A stretch of 64,000 nt of DNA from Kitasatospora sp. MAP12-44 (GTDB taxonomy: Bacteria; Actinomycetota; Actinomycetes; Streptomycetales; Streptomycetaceae), in assembly GCF_029892095.1 (NCBI RefSeq), contig NZ_JARZAE010000004.1, forward strand, positions 1,550,001 to 1,614,000, given 5' to 3'. Positions within the stretch are counted from its first letter, which is position 1; each line of letters opens with the position of its first letter. Under the pieces are notes generated by a model. That model was given only the letters and a program-made list of their open reading frames with translations. It ran no database searches and was not told where the DNA came from. Below, piece by piece: positions 35,518-43,710 of this stretch. Position numbers and translations under genes: made by a program.

Positions 35518-35892
35518 GGTGGTGAGGTCGATGATCCACACCGGCCGGTCCTTCCAACGGACCGGATCGACCGTGGCGACGATGGCGCCGTCCGGACGCT
35601 CCAGAGTCGGGGCGGCAGCGTAGCCGGTGTGCGCCTCGGCCCAGGTGCGCTCGGTGGCCAGTGCACGAGCGGCGGACAGGTCAAGCTCCAGGATGGTGAC
35701 AGCGGGCATGGCGGCCAGGTGCTCGGCCGTGCCGGGGCGGGCCCGGTCGGCCTCCACCAGCGCGCAGACCGGGGCATACAGGTACCAGCCCGGTTCGGCA
35801 TGGGCACGGTGGATCAGGCGCGAGGCGAGCAGGTTGCCGCGGCCGGCCGCGACCATCGCGGTGTCGTCCAGGACGACGTGCAGCCCGGTCAC
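35515..35892 (-). CDS. PIN-domain protein, probable toxin of a toxin-antitoxin pair
   Basis: This 125-residue protein looks like a PIN-fold ribonuclease: an early acidic pair (VVLDDTAMVAAG), a mid glutamate (ALVEADRA) and a late aspartate (PDGAIVATVDP). PIN toxins of the VapC type cleave RNA with Mg2+. Its start overlaps the stop of the small upstream gene by four bases, the usual antitoxin-toxin arrangement. The acidic residues are inferred from spacing, and similarity to well-known VapC proteins is weak. Confidence 0.68.
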   Translation of the reverse strand: MTGLHVVLDDTAMVAAGRGNLLASRLIHRAHAEPGWYLYAPVCALVEADRARPGTAEHLAAMPAVTILELDLSAARALATERTWAEAHTGYAAAPTLERPDGAIVATVDPVRWKDRPVWIIDLTT

Positions 35893-36146
35893 CGGTTGTC
35901 GACCATGGCAATGCGCCGGTCGAGCTCGGCATCCAACTGCGCGGTGTGATCGGCGTCAGGGTTGTGGCCGTTCCACGCTGCGAGCTTGCGTCGGGCCTGC
36001 TCCGCGCGCTCGGCCCGTTCGGCCGGGGTCAGGAGAGTGGCAGCGAGCTGGGTGAGGTAGGCGCGCAGCGACATGTGCTCCGCGGCAGCGACCTCCGCGA
36101 GTCGGTCGCGCGCTTCGGCGGGGATGCGGATGTTGGCGTCTGCCAT
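35889..36146 (-). CDS. Probable antitoxin
   Basis: This 85-residue protein starts at ATG 36146, with AAGGAG before it. The N-terminal half (ADANIRIPAEARDRLAEVAA, SLRAYLTQLA) fits a ribbon-helix-helix DNA-binding fold, and the charged Arg/Glu/Ala-rich C-terminal half is likely to be disordered and to bind the toxin. It precedes and overlaps the PIN gene by four bases. It probably represses its own promoter. Confidence 0.68.
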   Translation of the reverse strand: MADANIRIPAEARDRLAEVAAAEHMSLRAYLTQLAATLLTPAERAERAEQARRKLAAWNGHNPDADHTAQLDAELDRRIAMVDNR

Positions 36147-36196
36147 CGGGGACTCCTTCGCGTCACTCCCCGGATACGGGTACGCACCCGATTCTC

Positions 36197-36769
36197 TCAA
36201 GGGCGTTGGAGTTCCACGTCGATCGCGTCCAGGAGGAGGCGGCGGGCGTGGTCCAGGGGGAGGGAGCCGCTGAGCCAGCGGATGCTGAGGCCCTCCAGGA
36301 GGGCGGTCAGGCGTTCGGCGGCGGCCGCGTGGGCGGGGGCGGTGCCGGTGGGGTGGGCGCGGGCGAGGAGGTCGGCGGTTTCGTGCACCCAGGTGTGGGT
36401 GGCCATCGCCAGCTCCTCGCGCAGGTCCGGGTCGAAGACCGCGCTCGCTCTCAACTCGCCCCAGGCGGTGCTGTTCTCACGCACCTCGGGGGTGTCCTGG
36501 AGTTCCAGCAGCAGCACCTGCTCCAGGTCCGTGCGCGGGTCGAGGGGGCCCGCGCCGGTGTCCCGCTCCGCGGTGTAGCGGTCGGCGCGGTCGTTGATGA
36601 ACTCCAGGGTCTGGCGCAGTACGCCGGCCCGGTCGGCGAAGTGGTAGTAGATCAGCGAGGTCGAGACGCCCGCTTCGGCTGCCAACTCGGCCACGCGCAG
36701 CCCGCGTACGCCATGCCGCGCGATGACGCGGGTGGCTGCCCTGAGTATTTCTGTTCGACGATCCGACAC
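36197..36769 (-). CDS. TetR-family regulator, likely controller of the deiminase island
   Basis: This 190-residue protein starts at GTG 36769. Residues 8-55 hold the helix-turn-helix (VAELAAEAGVSTSLIYYHFA), and the rest is helical with a BetI-like C-terminal domain (ALLEGLSIRWLSG). It is divergent from paralogue 4, and the 215-base gap holds two copies of the island palindrome, so it probably represses itself, paralogue 4, and through the other copies paralogues 2 and 5. BetI-like regulators often sense quaternary amines or polyamine-like ligands; agmatine or putrescine would fit, but that is inference. Confidence 0.88.
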   Translation of the reverse strand: MSDRRTEILRAATRVIARHGVRGLRVAELAAEAGVSTSLIYYHFADRAGVLRQTLEFINDRADRYTAERDTGAGPLDPRTDLEQVLLLELQDTPEVRENSTAWGELRASAVFDPDLREELAMATHTWVHETADLLARAHPTGTAPAHAAAAERLTALLEGLSIRWLSGSLPLDHARRLLLDAIDVELQRP

Positions 36770-36814
36770 GAGGGCTCACTCTACCGGGCCGGCGCGCCAC
36801 TTGGTCGCATTTCC

Positions 36815-36832
36815 TGATCGAAATTTCAGGGG
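36815..36832. promoter_or_regulatory. Island operator, weaker copy near the TetR start
   Basis: TGATCGAAATTTCAGGGG matches the 18-base island palindrome at 13 positions, with an intact GAAATTTCAG core. It lies 46 bases upstream of the TetR GTG, where autoregulation would be expected. Confidence 0.5.
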
Positions 36833-36913
36833 AAACCTCCAGCTCACCAACGGTAGAGCGGGATCTGCTCCCAACTCGGCGGTAGCCAGGGCGGCATCCA
36901 ATCCCCAAGGTAT

Positions 36914-36931
36914 TGACTGAATTTTCAGTTC
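36914..36931. promoter_or_regulatory. Island operator before paralogue 4
   Basis: TGACTGAATTTTCAGTTC matches the island palindrome at 15 of 18 positions and lies 54 bases before the paralogue 4 ATG. It overlaps a TATTGACT stretch that may be part of the promoter. Confidence 0.7.
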
Positions 36932-36984
36932 GGTGCAGGATGCGGGACATCACAGCCCTCCTACTCCCCCACTAGGAGTCCCCC

Positions 36985-38165
36985 ATGGGCATCGCCAATC
37001 CCTCTCGGCGCAGCCTCCTCCAGTTCGGTGCAACCGCGTTGCCGTTGATGGCCCTCGGTGCGACCCTCGGTGCGACCCTGCCCGGCACCGCCCGCGCGGC
37101 AGACGGCCCCACGACCGCCAAGCTGCGGATGCCGGCCGAGACCGATCCACACAGCGTGACCTACCTGGCCTGGCCGGAGCCAACGGCGGCCTGGGGCAAC
37201 CAACTCCCCGCCGTGCGCCGGGACATCGCCAACCTTGCCCGGCAGATCTCGCTCTACGAGCCGGTCGTGCTGGTGGTCAGCCCCGCGCAGGTCCCGTCCG
37301 CCCAGTACCTGTGCGACACCAGCGACCTCGGCGGCTCGCAGGGCATCACGTTCCTGCAGATCCCCAACGACGACCTGTGGATCCGCGACTTCGGCCCGAC
37401 CTTCCTGGCCGGCCCCGGCGCCATCGCGGGCGTGGACACCAACTTCAACGGCTGGGGCAAGACCGGCACGCCCTACTACCAGGCCTTCGCCAACGACGCC
37501 CAGGTCGCCGCGACGCTGCTGGCCCGGAGCGGGATCACCCGCATCCAGGCGCCGTTCACCGGCGAGGGCGGCGCGCTGGAGACGGACGGCCAGGGGACCC
37601 TGCTGGCCACCGTGAGCTCGCTGGTGAACAGCAACCGCAACCCCGGGATGTCGCAGGACCAGGTCGAGCAGGCGCTGCGCGGCACGCTCGGGATGGACAA
37701 GGTCATCTGGCTCGCGGGGCTGGCCGGCAGGACATCACGGACGACCACGTCGACTGCCTGGCCCGCTTCACCGCGCCCGGCCGGGTGATCCTCGACAAGC
37801 CCGGACCGGGCACCACCGGGATCTGGGTCGAGGTGTACCAGGAGGCCAAGAACGTCCTGCAGAGCGCCACCGACGCCCAGGGCCGCCCGCTGACCGTCAT
37901 CGAACTCCCTGGCCCCGACCGCAACTTGATCCGCGGCACCGGCAAGGACTTCCTATCGAGCTACACCAACTTCTACACACCCAACGGCGCGGTCTTCGTG
38001 CCCCAGTTCGGCGACCAGGACGCGGACTACGCAGCCCGCTCGATCCTGCAGGCGGAGTTTCCCAGCCGCACGGTCGTGCAGCTCGATATCGACAACATCG
38101 CCGCCGGTGGCGGCGGCATCCACTGCTCCACGCAGTCCCAGCCGGCCGTGCCACCCGCAGCCTGA
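36985..38165 (+). pseudogene. Tat-exported agmatine deiminase-family gene broken by a frameshift (paralogue 4)
   Basis: The ATG at 36985 follows TAGGAG and encodes a Tat-type signal (SRRSLLQFGA, ending near ARAAD). The first frame keeps DDLWIRDFGP, EGGALETDG and SSLVNSNRNPG, then goes out of frame near 37727 and stops at 37788. The second frame continues the family exactly from GQDITDDHVD to GGGGIHCSTQSQP and ends at 38165. The paralogue at 44581 reads CCGGGCAGG at this point while this gene reads CCGGCAGG, so one G has been lost. With the base restored the product would be about 393 residues with all catalytic residues. It could be a recent mutation or a sequencing error. Confidence 0.85.
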
Positions 38166-38194
38166 ACCACCTAGCTCAGCCATATCCAACAAAC

Positions 38195-38212
38195 TGACTG
38201 AATATTCAGCCA
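38195..38212. promoter_or_regulatory. Island operator before the canonical aguA gene
   Basis: TGACTGAATATTCAGCCA matches the island palindrome at 15 of 18 positions, with the 12-base core CTGAATATTCAG itself palindromic. It lies only 22 bases before the aguA ATG, so a bound repressor could block the leader or transcription start. Confidence 0.7.
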
Positions 38213-38233
38213 GAGAGCAGAAGAGAGACGCAG

Positions 38234-39265
38234 ATGACCTTCCGGATGCCGGCCGAGTGGACCGAGCATGAGCGCTGCCTGATGGCCTGGCCGACCCGGC
38301 GCGAGCTGTGGGACGAGACGTACGACGAGGCCAAGCGCGAGTACGCGCAAGTCGCCCGGGCGATCGCCGAGTTCGAGCCGGTCACCATGGTCGCCGTACC
38401 GGGGCTGGGGGCCGAGGCGCGCGAACTGTGCGGGGAGGGCGTCGAGGTGGTGGAGCTGCCGATCGACGACTCGTGGTTCCGCGACTCCGGTCCGATCTTC
38501 GTCCTCGGCCCCGACGGCGAGCGCGCAGGTGTGGACTTCCGCTTCAACGCCTGGGGCGGCAAGCACCACCCGTACGACACCGACGACCGGATCGCCGCCC
38601 TGCTGCTGGAGCGCGCCGGGATCCGGCGGATCGGCTCGGACATGATCCTCGAAGGCGGTGCGATCACCGTCGACGGCGAGGGCACCCTGATCACCACCGA
38701 GCAGTGCCTGCTGCACCCCAACCGCAACCCGGGGATGAGCAAGGCCGAGATCGAGGCCGAGCTGGTCGCCCGACTCGGCGTCAGCACGGTGATCTGGCTG
38801 CCGTACGGCGGCCTGGAGGACACCGAGACCGACGGGCACGTGGACGGCGTCTGCGCGTTCGTCGCCCCCGGCACGGTGGTGGTCCAGCTGCCGAGCGACC
38901 CCGCGCACCCCGACTACCAGCGGATGCGCGCCAACCGCGCCGTGCTGGAGGCCGCCACCGACGCCCAGGGCCGCTCGCTGCGGATCATCGACCTGCCGCG
39001 GAGCTCCTTCGTCGACGTCAACGGCAAGCGCACCGAGGTCGGTTACCTGAACTTCTACCTCGCCAACGGCGGCGTCGTCGTCCCGACCGCCGACACCCCC
39101 GCGGACGAGGGCGCGCTGGCGGTCCTCGCCCAGGCGCTGCCCGGCCGCAAGGTGGTCGGCGTCCGCACCCGGGTGATCGCGTACGGCGGTGGCGGCGTCC
39201 ACTGCATCACCCAGCAGGTCCCGGCCGCAGGAGCCGCAGCAGGAGCAGCAGGAGGCGCCGCATGA
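38234..39265 (+). CDS. aguA: Agmatine deiminase, canonical type (paralogue 5)
   Basis: This 343-residue cytoplasmic enzyme is the only paralogue with the full agmatine deiminase signature: MPAEWTEHERCLMAWP at the start, DDSWFRDSGP (Asp), EGGAITVDGEG (Glu), CLLHPNRNPGMS, TDGHVDG (His, Asp) and GGGGVHCITQQ (Cys). It converts agmatine and water to N-carbamoylputrescine and ammonia. The C-terminus runs on as an Ala/Gly-rich tail to a stop overlapping the ABC binding-protein ATG by four bases. Coupling to a complete importer suggests that the importer brings in its substrate. No N-carbamoylputrescine amidase (aguB) is in the window. Confidence 0.9.
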   Translation: MTFRMPAEWTEHERCLMAWPTRRELWDETYDEAKREYAQVARAIAEFEPVTMVAVPGLGAEARELCGEGVEVVELPIDDSWFRDSGPIFVLGPDGERAGVDFRFNAWGGKHHPYDTDDRIAALLLERAGIRRIGSDMILEGGAITVDGEGTLITTEQCLLHPNRNPGMSKAEIEAELVARLGVSTVIWLPYGGLEDTETDGHVDGVCAFVAPGTVVVQLPSDPAHPDYQRMRANRAVLEAATDAQGRSLRIIDLPRSSFVDVNGKRTEVGYLNFYLANGGVVVPTADTPADEGALAVLAQALPGRKVVGVRTRVIAYGGGGVHCITQQVPAAGAAAGAAGGAA

Positions 39266-40896
39266 TCCGCAGAGTCCGCAGCAGCCGCCGGCTCGCCCTC
39301 GCCGGCGCCGCACTGGCCGCCTTCACCCTGGTCGCCGCCTGCTCCGGTCCGCCGAGCAGCGGGGCCGGCAGCGACGCCGCGAGCTACCAGCTGTCCGCGA
39401 ACACCCCCGCCGCCAAGGGCCAACTCGCCTCCTTCAGCTGGGCGTTGTACGCCGAGCCGCTCACCCTGGACTACCTCAACGCCTTCGACTACCCGTCGAA
39501 CACGATCCTCTCCAACGTCTGCGAAAGCCTGATGCGGTGGACGCCGCAGCTGACCGAGCAGCCGGGCCTGGCGGAAAAGGCGACCAACCCGGACCCGACC
39601 ACCTGGGTCTACGACCTGCGCCCCGGCGTGCACTTCCACGACGGCAGCGTGATGACGGCCGACGACGCCGTCTACAGCCTCCAGCGCCAGATGGACCCGA
39701 ACAACGCCGCCGCCTGGGCGACCGTCTTCCAGAACGTCGACTCCATCAGCAAGACCGGGCCGCTGCAGGTCACCGTCAAACTGAAGTCGCCGGACTCGCA
39801 GTTCCCGCAGTACATGGCCACCGCGGCTGGTGTGGTGGCCAGCGAGGCCGCCATCAAGGCGGCGGGCAAGGACTGGGGCAGCGGGACCGTCGACTGCACC
39901 GGCCCGTACAAGCTGGGCAGTTGGAACAAGGGCCAGTCGCTCGAACTGGACCGCTTCGACGGCTACTGGGGCACCAAGGCCAAGTCGCAGAAGGTGGTCT
40001 TCCAGTTCCTCAAGGACCCCTCCGCGCGCACCAACGCGATGCTCAGCGGCGAGGTGGACGGCGGCTACCTGATCCCCACCGAGAGCTACGACCGGCTGCG
40101 CCGCAGCGGCGTCGGCACGCTCTACTTCGGCGAGAGCCTGAGCACCGTCAACCTGAACATCACCAACCTCAAGGGCCCGCTCGGCGACGTCCGGGTGCGC
40201 CGCGCGCTGTCGATGGCGCTGGACCGCCCCGGCTTCGTCAAGACCGGCCTGGCCGGGGTGGGCACCGTCACCGGCGCGCTCACCGACAAGGCCGCCTGGG
40301 CCGCCGCCCCGGCCCAGACCCAGCAGGCCGCGTTCGGCCTGCCCTCGGCCACCCAGGACCTGGCGCAGGCCAAGGCACTGATCCAGCAGGCCGGTGCGAC
40401 TGGCAAGACACTGACCGTCGCGACCAGCTCGATCGGCCAGGACGTCTCGCTGCTGGCCACCGCCGTGCAGGCCGCCGGCACCCAGATCGGCCTGAACATC
40501 CAGCTGAAGACCATCGCCCCCGACGCCTTCAGCGCGCTGTTCACCGACCCCACCGCCCGCCAGGGGATCGACCTGTTCCCCGAGACCTACTACCTGTCCA
40601 TCACCGACCCGATGGACCTGCTCACCAACTTCTCGACCGGCGCCGGGCAGAACTACGCGAGCTACAGCGATCCGGGCTACGACAGCCTGGTCCAGCAGAT
40701 CCAGGCGACCTACGACCCGGCCAAGCGGCTGGCGCTGGAGGCGCAGCTGCAGCAGAAGGCGGCCGACCAGGTGCTGTGGATCCCGGTCGCCGAGTGGCCC
40801 ACCAGCGTGTTCCTGAACAAGCGGATCACCGGCGCGCCGACCACCATCTGCTACCTCTACTACCCGTGGGCCGCCGACGTGGGGGCCGCCCGATGA
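39262..40896 (+). CDS. ABC transporter substrate-binding lipoprotein (dipeptide/oligopeptide type)
   Basis: This 544-residue protein starts at ATG 39262, overlapping the aguA stop. A basic N-terminus, hydrophobic helix and lipobox LVAAC mark a lipoprotein. The remainder is a family 5 solute-binding protein (PTTWVYDLRPGVHFHDGS, GTGPYKL-like CTGPYKLGSW, VRRALSMALDR). Related proteins bind dipeptides, oligopeptides, nickel or cationic small molecules. Here agmatine, arginine-containing peptides or related guanidines are plausible from context; nickel for the urease is a second possibility. It is the second gene of a six-gene coupled operon. Confidence 0.9.
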   Translation: MIRRVRSSRRLALAGAALAAFTLVAACSGPPSSGAGSDAASYQLSANTPAAKGQLASFSWALYAEPLTLDYLNAFDYPSNTILSNVCESLMRWTPQLTEQPGLAEKATNPDPTTWVYDLRPGVHFHDGSVMTADDAVYSLQRQMDPNNAAAWATVFQNVDSISKTGPLQVTVKLKSPDSQFPQYMATAAGVVASEAAIKAAGKDWGSGTVDCTGPYKLGSWNKGQSLELDRFDGYWGTKAKSQKVVFQFLKDPSARTNAMLSGEVDGGYLIPTESYDRLRRSGVGTLYFGESLSTVNLNITNLKGPLGDVRVRRALSMALDRPGFVKTGLAGVGTVTGALTDKAAWAAAPAQTQQAAFGLPSATQDLAQAKALIQQAGATGKTLTVATSSIGQDVSLLATAVQAAGTQIGLNIQLKTIAPDAFSALFTDPTARQGIDLFPETYYLSITDPMDLLTNFSTGAGQNYASYSDPGYDSLVQQIQATYDPAKRLALEAQLQQKAADQVLWIPVAEWPTSVFLNKRITGAPTTICYLYYPWAADVGAAR

Positions 40897-41870
40897 ACTT
40901 CCTGAGCCCAGTGAACTTCCTGAGATTCGCCGTACGGCGGCTGGCCGAGATGGCCGCCACGCTCTTCGCCGCCTCCTTCGTGATCTTCGGCGCGATGTAC
41001 CTGGCGCCGGGCAGCGCGGCGAGCTTCCTGCTGTCGGGGCGGTCCGCCTCGCCCGAGGCGCTGAAGGCGATCAACGACCAGTACCACCTGAACGACCCCT
41101 TCGCCGTGCAGTACCTGCGCTGGCTGGGCCAGGTGCTGCACGGGAACTTCGGGCGCTCCATCGAGTACCGCACCAATGTCTCCACCCTGCTCGGCGACCG
41201 GCTGCCCAGCACCCTGCTGCTGGTCGCCATGGCGCTGGTCCTGGTCGCCGCCTTCGGTCTGGCCCTCGGCTGGATCGGGGCGGTGCGCGGCGGCGCGACC
41301 GACTCGGCGATCCTGATCACCACCACCTTCGCGGTCGGCACCCCGTCCTTCGTGGCCGCGGTCCTGCTGCAGGGCCTGTTCGCGGTCAAGCTGGGCTGGT
41401 TCCCCAGCGCCGGTACCGGCAGCGGCCTCCCGGACATGCTGTGGCACCTGACGCTGCCCGCCGTCGCGCTCGCGCTCTATCTGATCGGCATGCTCGCCCG
41501 GGTCACCCGCGCCGCGATGCTGGAGGTGCTCGGCCAGGAGCACGTCACCGTCGCCCGCAGCCGGGGCGTGCCCGAGCATCAGGTGATCCTGCGCCATGTG
41601 TTCCGCAACGCACTGGGCACGGTGCTCACCACCGGCGGCCTGATCATCTCCACGCTGCTGATCTGCACCGTGCTGGTGGAGTCCGCGTTCAACGTGGGCG
41701 GCATCGGCCAGCTGCTCGAACTCTCCACCACCACCAAGGACTTCCCCGTGGTCCAGGCCATCTCGCTGATCATCGTCGGGCTCTTCATGACGGTGAACCT
41801 GGTCGTCGACCTGCTGCACCCGCTGGTCGACCCGCGGATCTCTCTCAACTCCCGGAGGTCCACGGCATGA
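40893..41870 (+). CDS. ABC transporter permease, DppB-like
   Basis: This 325-residue membrane protein starts at ATG 40893 (overlap ATGA with the binding-protein stop). It has six predicted helices, the DppB-type N-terminus (AATLFAASFVIFGAMYLAPGS) and the cytoplasmic coupling loop near ARSRGVPEHQVILRHVFRNA. It forms the channel with the next permease. Confidence 0.9.
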   Translation: MNFLSPVNFLRFAVRRLAEMAATLFAASFVIFGAMYLAPGSAASFLLSGRSASPEALKAINDQYHLNDPFAVQYLRWLGQVLHGNFGRSIEYRTNVSTLLGDRLPSTLLLVAMALVLVAAFGLALGWIGAVRGGATDSAILITTTFAVGTPSFVAAVLLQGLFAVKLGWFPSAGTGSGLPDMLWHLTLPAVALALYLIGMLARVTRAAMLEVLGQEHVTVARSRGVPEHQVILRHVFRNALGTVLTTGGLIISTLLICTVLVESAFNVGGIGQLLELSTTTKDFPVVQAISLIIVGLFMTVNLVVDLLHPLVDPRISLNSRRSTA

Positions 41871-42721
41871 GCGCCACCGTCGTCCGCCGAGCCGGCCTCG
41901 GCCGGATCCGCACCAAGCGCGCACCGCTGCAGCTGCTCTGCGTCGGCTTCGTCGCCGCCGTCGTGCTGCTGGCGCTGCTCGCGCCGTGGATCTCCCCGCA
42001 CGACCCCAACGGCGTCGACCTCTCCAACGCGCTGGCCGGCCCGTCCGGTGACCACCTGCTGGGCGTCGACGCCTCCGGGCGCGACACCCTCTCCCGGCTG
42101 ATCACCGGCGCCCGCACCTCGCTGCTCGGTCCGCTGGGCGTGGTGGTCTTCTCCACCCTGGCGGGTGTCGCGATCGGCGCCACCGCGGCCTGGCGCGGCG
42201 GCTGGCTCGACTCGGTGCTGTCCCGCAGCACCGAGCTGGTCTTCGCCTTCCCCGGCCTGCTGCTGGCGATCCTGATCGTCTCGATCTACGGCGAGGGCCT
42301 GACCGCCCCGGTGCTGGCCCTCGCGGTCGCCTACCTGCCCTACGTCAGCCGGCTCACCCGCTCGCTGGTGCTCGCCGAACGCGAGCGCCCGTACGTCGAG
42401 GCGTACCGGGTGCAGGGCCACTCCGGCCCGCAGATCTGCCTGCGCCATGTGCTCCCCAACATCGCCCCGGTGGTCCTCGCGCAGTCCACCATCAACTTCG
42501 GCTACGCCCTGATCGACCTGGCCGGCCTCTCCTTCCTCGGCCTGGGCATCCCCGCCCTGACGCCCGACTGGGGGCGGATGGTCTTCGACGGCGAGAGCGC
42601 CATCCAGCACGGCTACCCGCTGTCCGCGGTCCTGCCCTGCACCGCGATCATCCTCACCGTCGTCGCCTTCAACGTCGTCGGCGAGCGCTGGGCCGACCAG
42701 GTCGCGCGGAGGGACCAGTGA
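41867..42721 (+). CDS. ABC transporter permease, DppC-like
   Basis: This 284-residue protein starts at ATG 41867, overlapping the previous stop by four bases. The DppC features are the N-terminal helix followed by PWISPHDPNGVDL, GVDASGRDTLSRLITGARTS, and the coupling loop YRVQGHSGPQICLRHVLPN. About six helices are expected. The second half of the transmembrane channel. Confidence 0.9.
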   Translation: MSATVVRRAGLGRIRTKRAPLQLLCVGFVAAVVLLALLAPWISPHDPNGVDLSNALAGPSGDHLLGVDASGRDTLSRLITGARTSLLGPLGVVVFSTLAGVAIGATAAWRGGWLDSVLSRSTELVFAFPGLLLAILIVSIYGEGLTAPVLALAVAYLPYVSRLTRSLVLAERERPYVEAYRVQGHSGPQICLRHVLPNIAPVVLAQSTINFGYALIDLAGLSFLGLGIPALTPDWGRMVFDGESAIQHGYPLSAVLPCTAIILTVVAFNVVGERWADQVARRDQ

Positions 42722-43710
42722 ACGAGGGACACGTGAACACGCTCGACATCCAGGCCCTGCGCCTGCGGCTGCCGCACACCGCCAGACCCGTGCTGGACGG
42801 CGTCGACCTCACGGTCGGCTCCGGCGAGACGGTCGCCCTGGTCGGCGAGTCCGGCTCCGGCAAGACCCTCACCTCGCGCAGCGTGCTGCGCCTGCTGCCC
42901 AAGGGCGCGGCCACCGAGGGGGCGGTGCGGGTGGCCGGGCAGGACGTGCTGGGCACGGGCCCGGACGAGCTGCGCCGGCTGCGGACCGGCACGGCGGCGA
43001 TGATCTTCCAGGACCCGCGGGCCGCCATCAACCCGCTGCGCCGGATCGGCGACTTCCTCACCGAGAGCCTGCGCCGCGGCGCCGGGCTGCGGCCCGAGGA
43101 GGCCACCGAGCGGGCCGGCGAGCTGCTGGCAGCCGTCGGGCTGAGCGAGCGGGCGCTGCGCCAGTACCCGGGCGAGCTGTCCGGTGGCATGCTGCAGCGC
43201 GTCATGATCGCGGCCGCTCTGATGGGCGATCCGGCGCTGATCCTGGCCGACGAGCCGACCACCGCACTGGACGTCACCACCCAGGCCGAGGTGGTGGCCC
43301 TGCTGGCCGACCTGCGCGAGCGCTTCGGCACCGGGCTGCTCTTCGTCACCCACGACCTGGGCCTGGCCGCGGCCATCAGCGACCGGGTGTACGTGATGTA
43401 CGCCGGACGGATCGCCGAGACCGGGCCCGCCGCCACGCTGTTCGACCGGCCGCGCCACCCGTACACGGCGGCGCTGCTCGGCTCGACGCCGCGACTGGAC
43501 ACGCCGCACCGCAGGCTCGCCGCCATCGAGGGACAACCGCCCAGTCTGCGCGAGGAGTTGACGGGCTGCGCATTCGCCCCCCGGTGCCGGTACGCGACCG
43601 AGCTGTGCCGCCGGGAGGCCCCCGTCCTGCTGCCGTTGGCGGACGAGCCGAAGCAGCTCACCGCGTGCCACCACAGCGACCGACTGGAAGGGAACGCCGC
43701 CAATGAGTGA
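42718..43710 (+). CDS. ABC transporter ATP-binding protein, DppD-like
   Basis: This 330-residue ATPase starts at GTG 42718 (GTGA overlap with the permease stop). Walker A GESGSGKT, signature LSGGMLQRV and Walker B LILADEPTTALD are intact. The C-terminal oligopeptide-transporter extension with CAFAPRCRYATELCR holds the cysteine pattern seen in DppD/OppD. It energises import with the next ATPase. Confidence 0.92.
   Translation: MNEGHVNTLDIQALRLRLPHTARPVLDGVDLTVGSGETVALVGESGSGKTLTSRSVLRLLPKGAATEGAVRVAGQDVLGTGPDELRRLRTGTAAMIFQDPRAAINPLRRIGDFLTESLRRGAGLRPEEATERAGELLAAVGLSERALRQYPGELSGGMLQRVMIAAALMGDPALILADEPTTALDVTTQAEVVALLADLRERFGTGLLFVTHDLGLAAAISDRVYVMYAGRIAETGPAATLFDRPRHPYTAALLGSTPRLDTPHRRLAAIEGQPPSLREELTGCAFAPRCRYATELCRREAPVLLPLADEPKQLTACHHSDRLEGNAANE

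Noticed and set aside
37700..37760. Programmed ribosomal frameshift in paralogue 4
   Set aside because: There is no slippery heptamer or downstream structure that I can recognise, and all other paralogues are read in one frame. A lost base is simpler.
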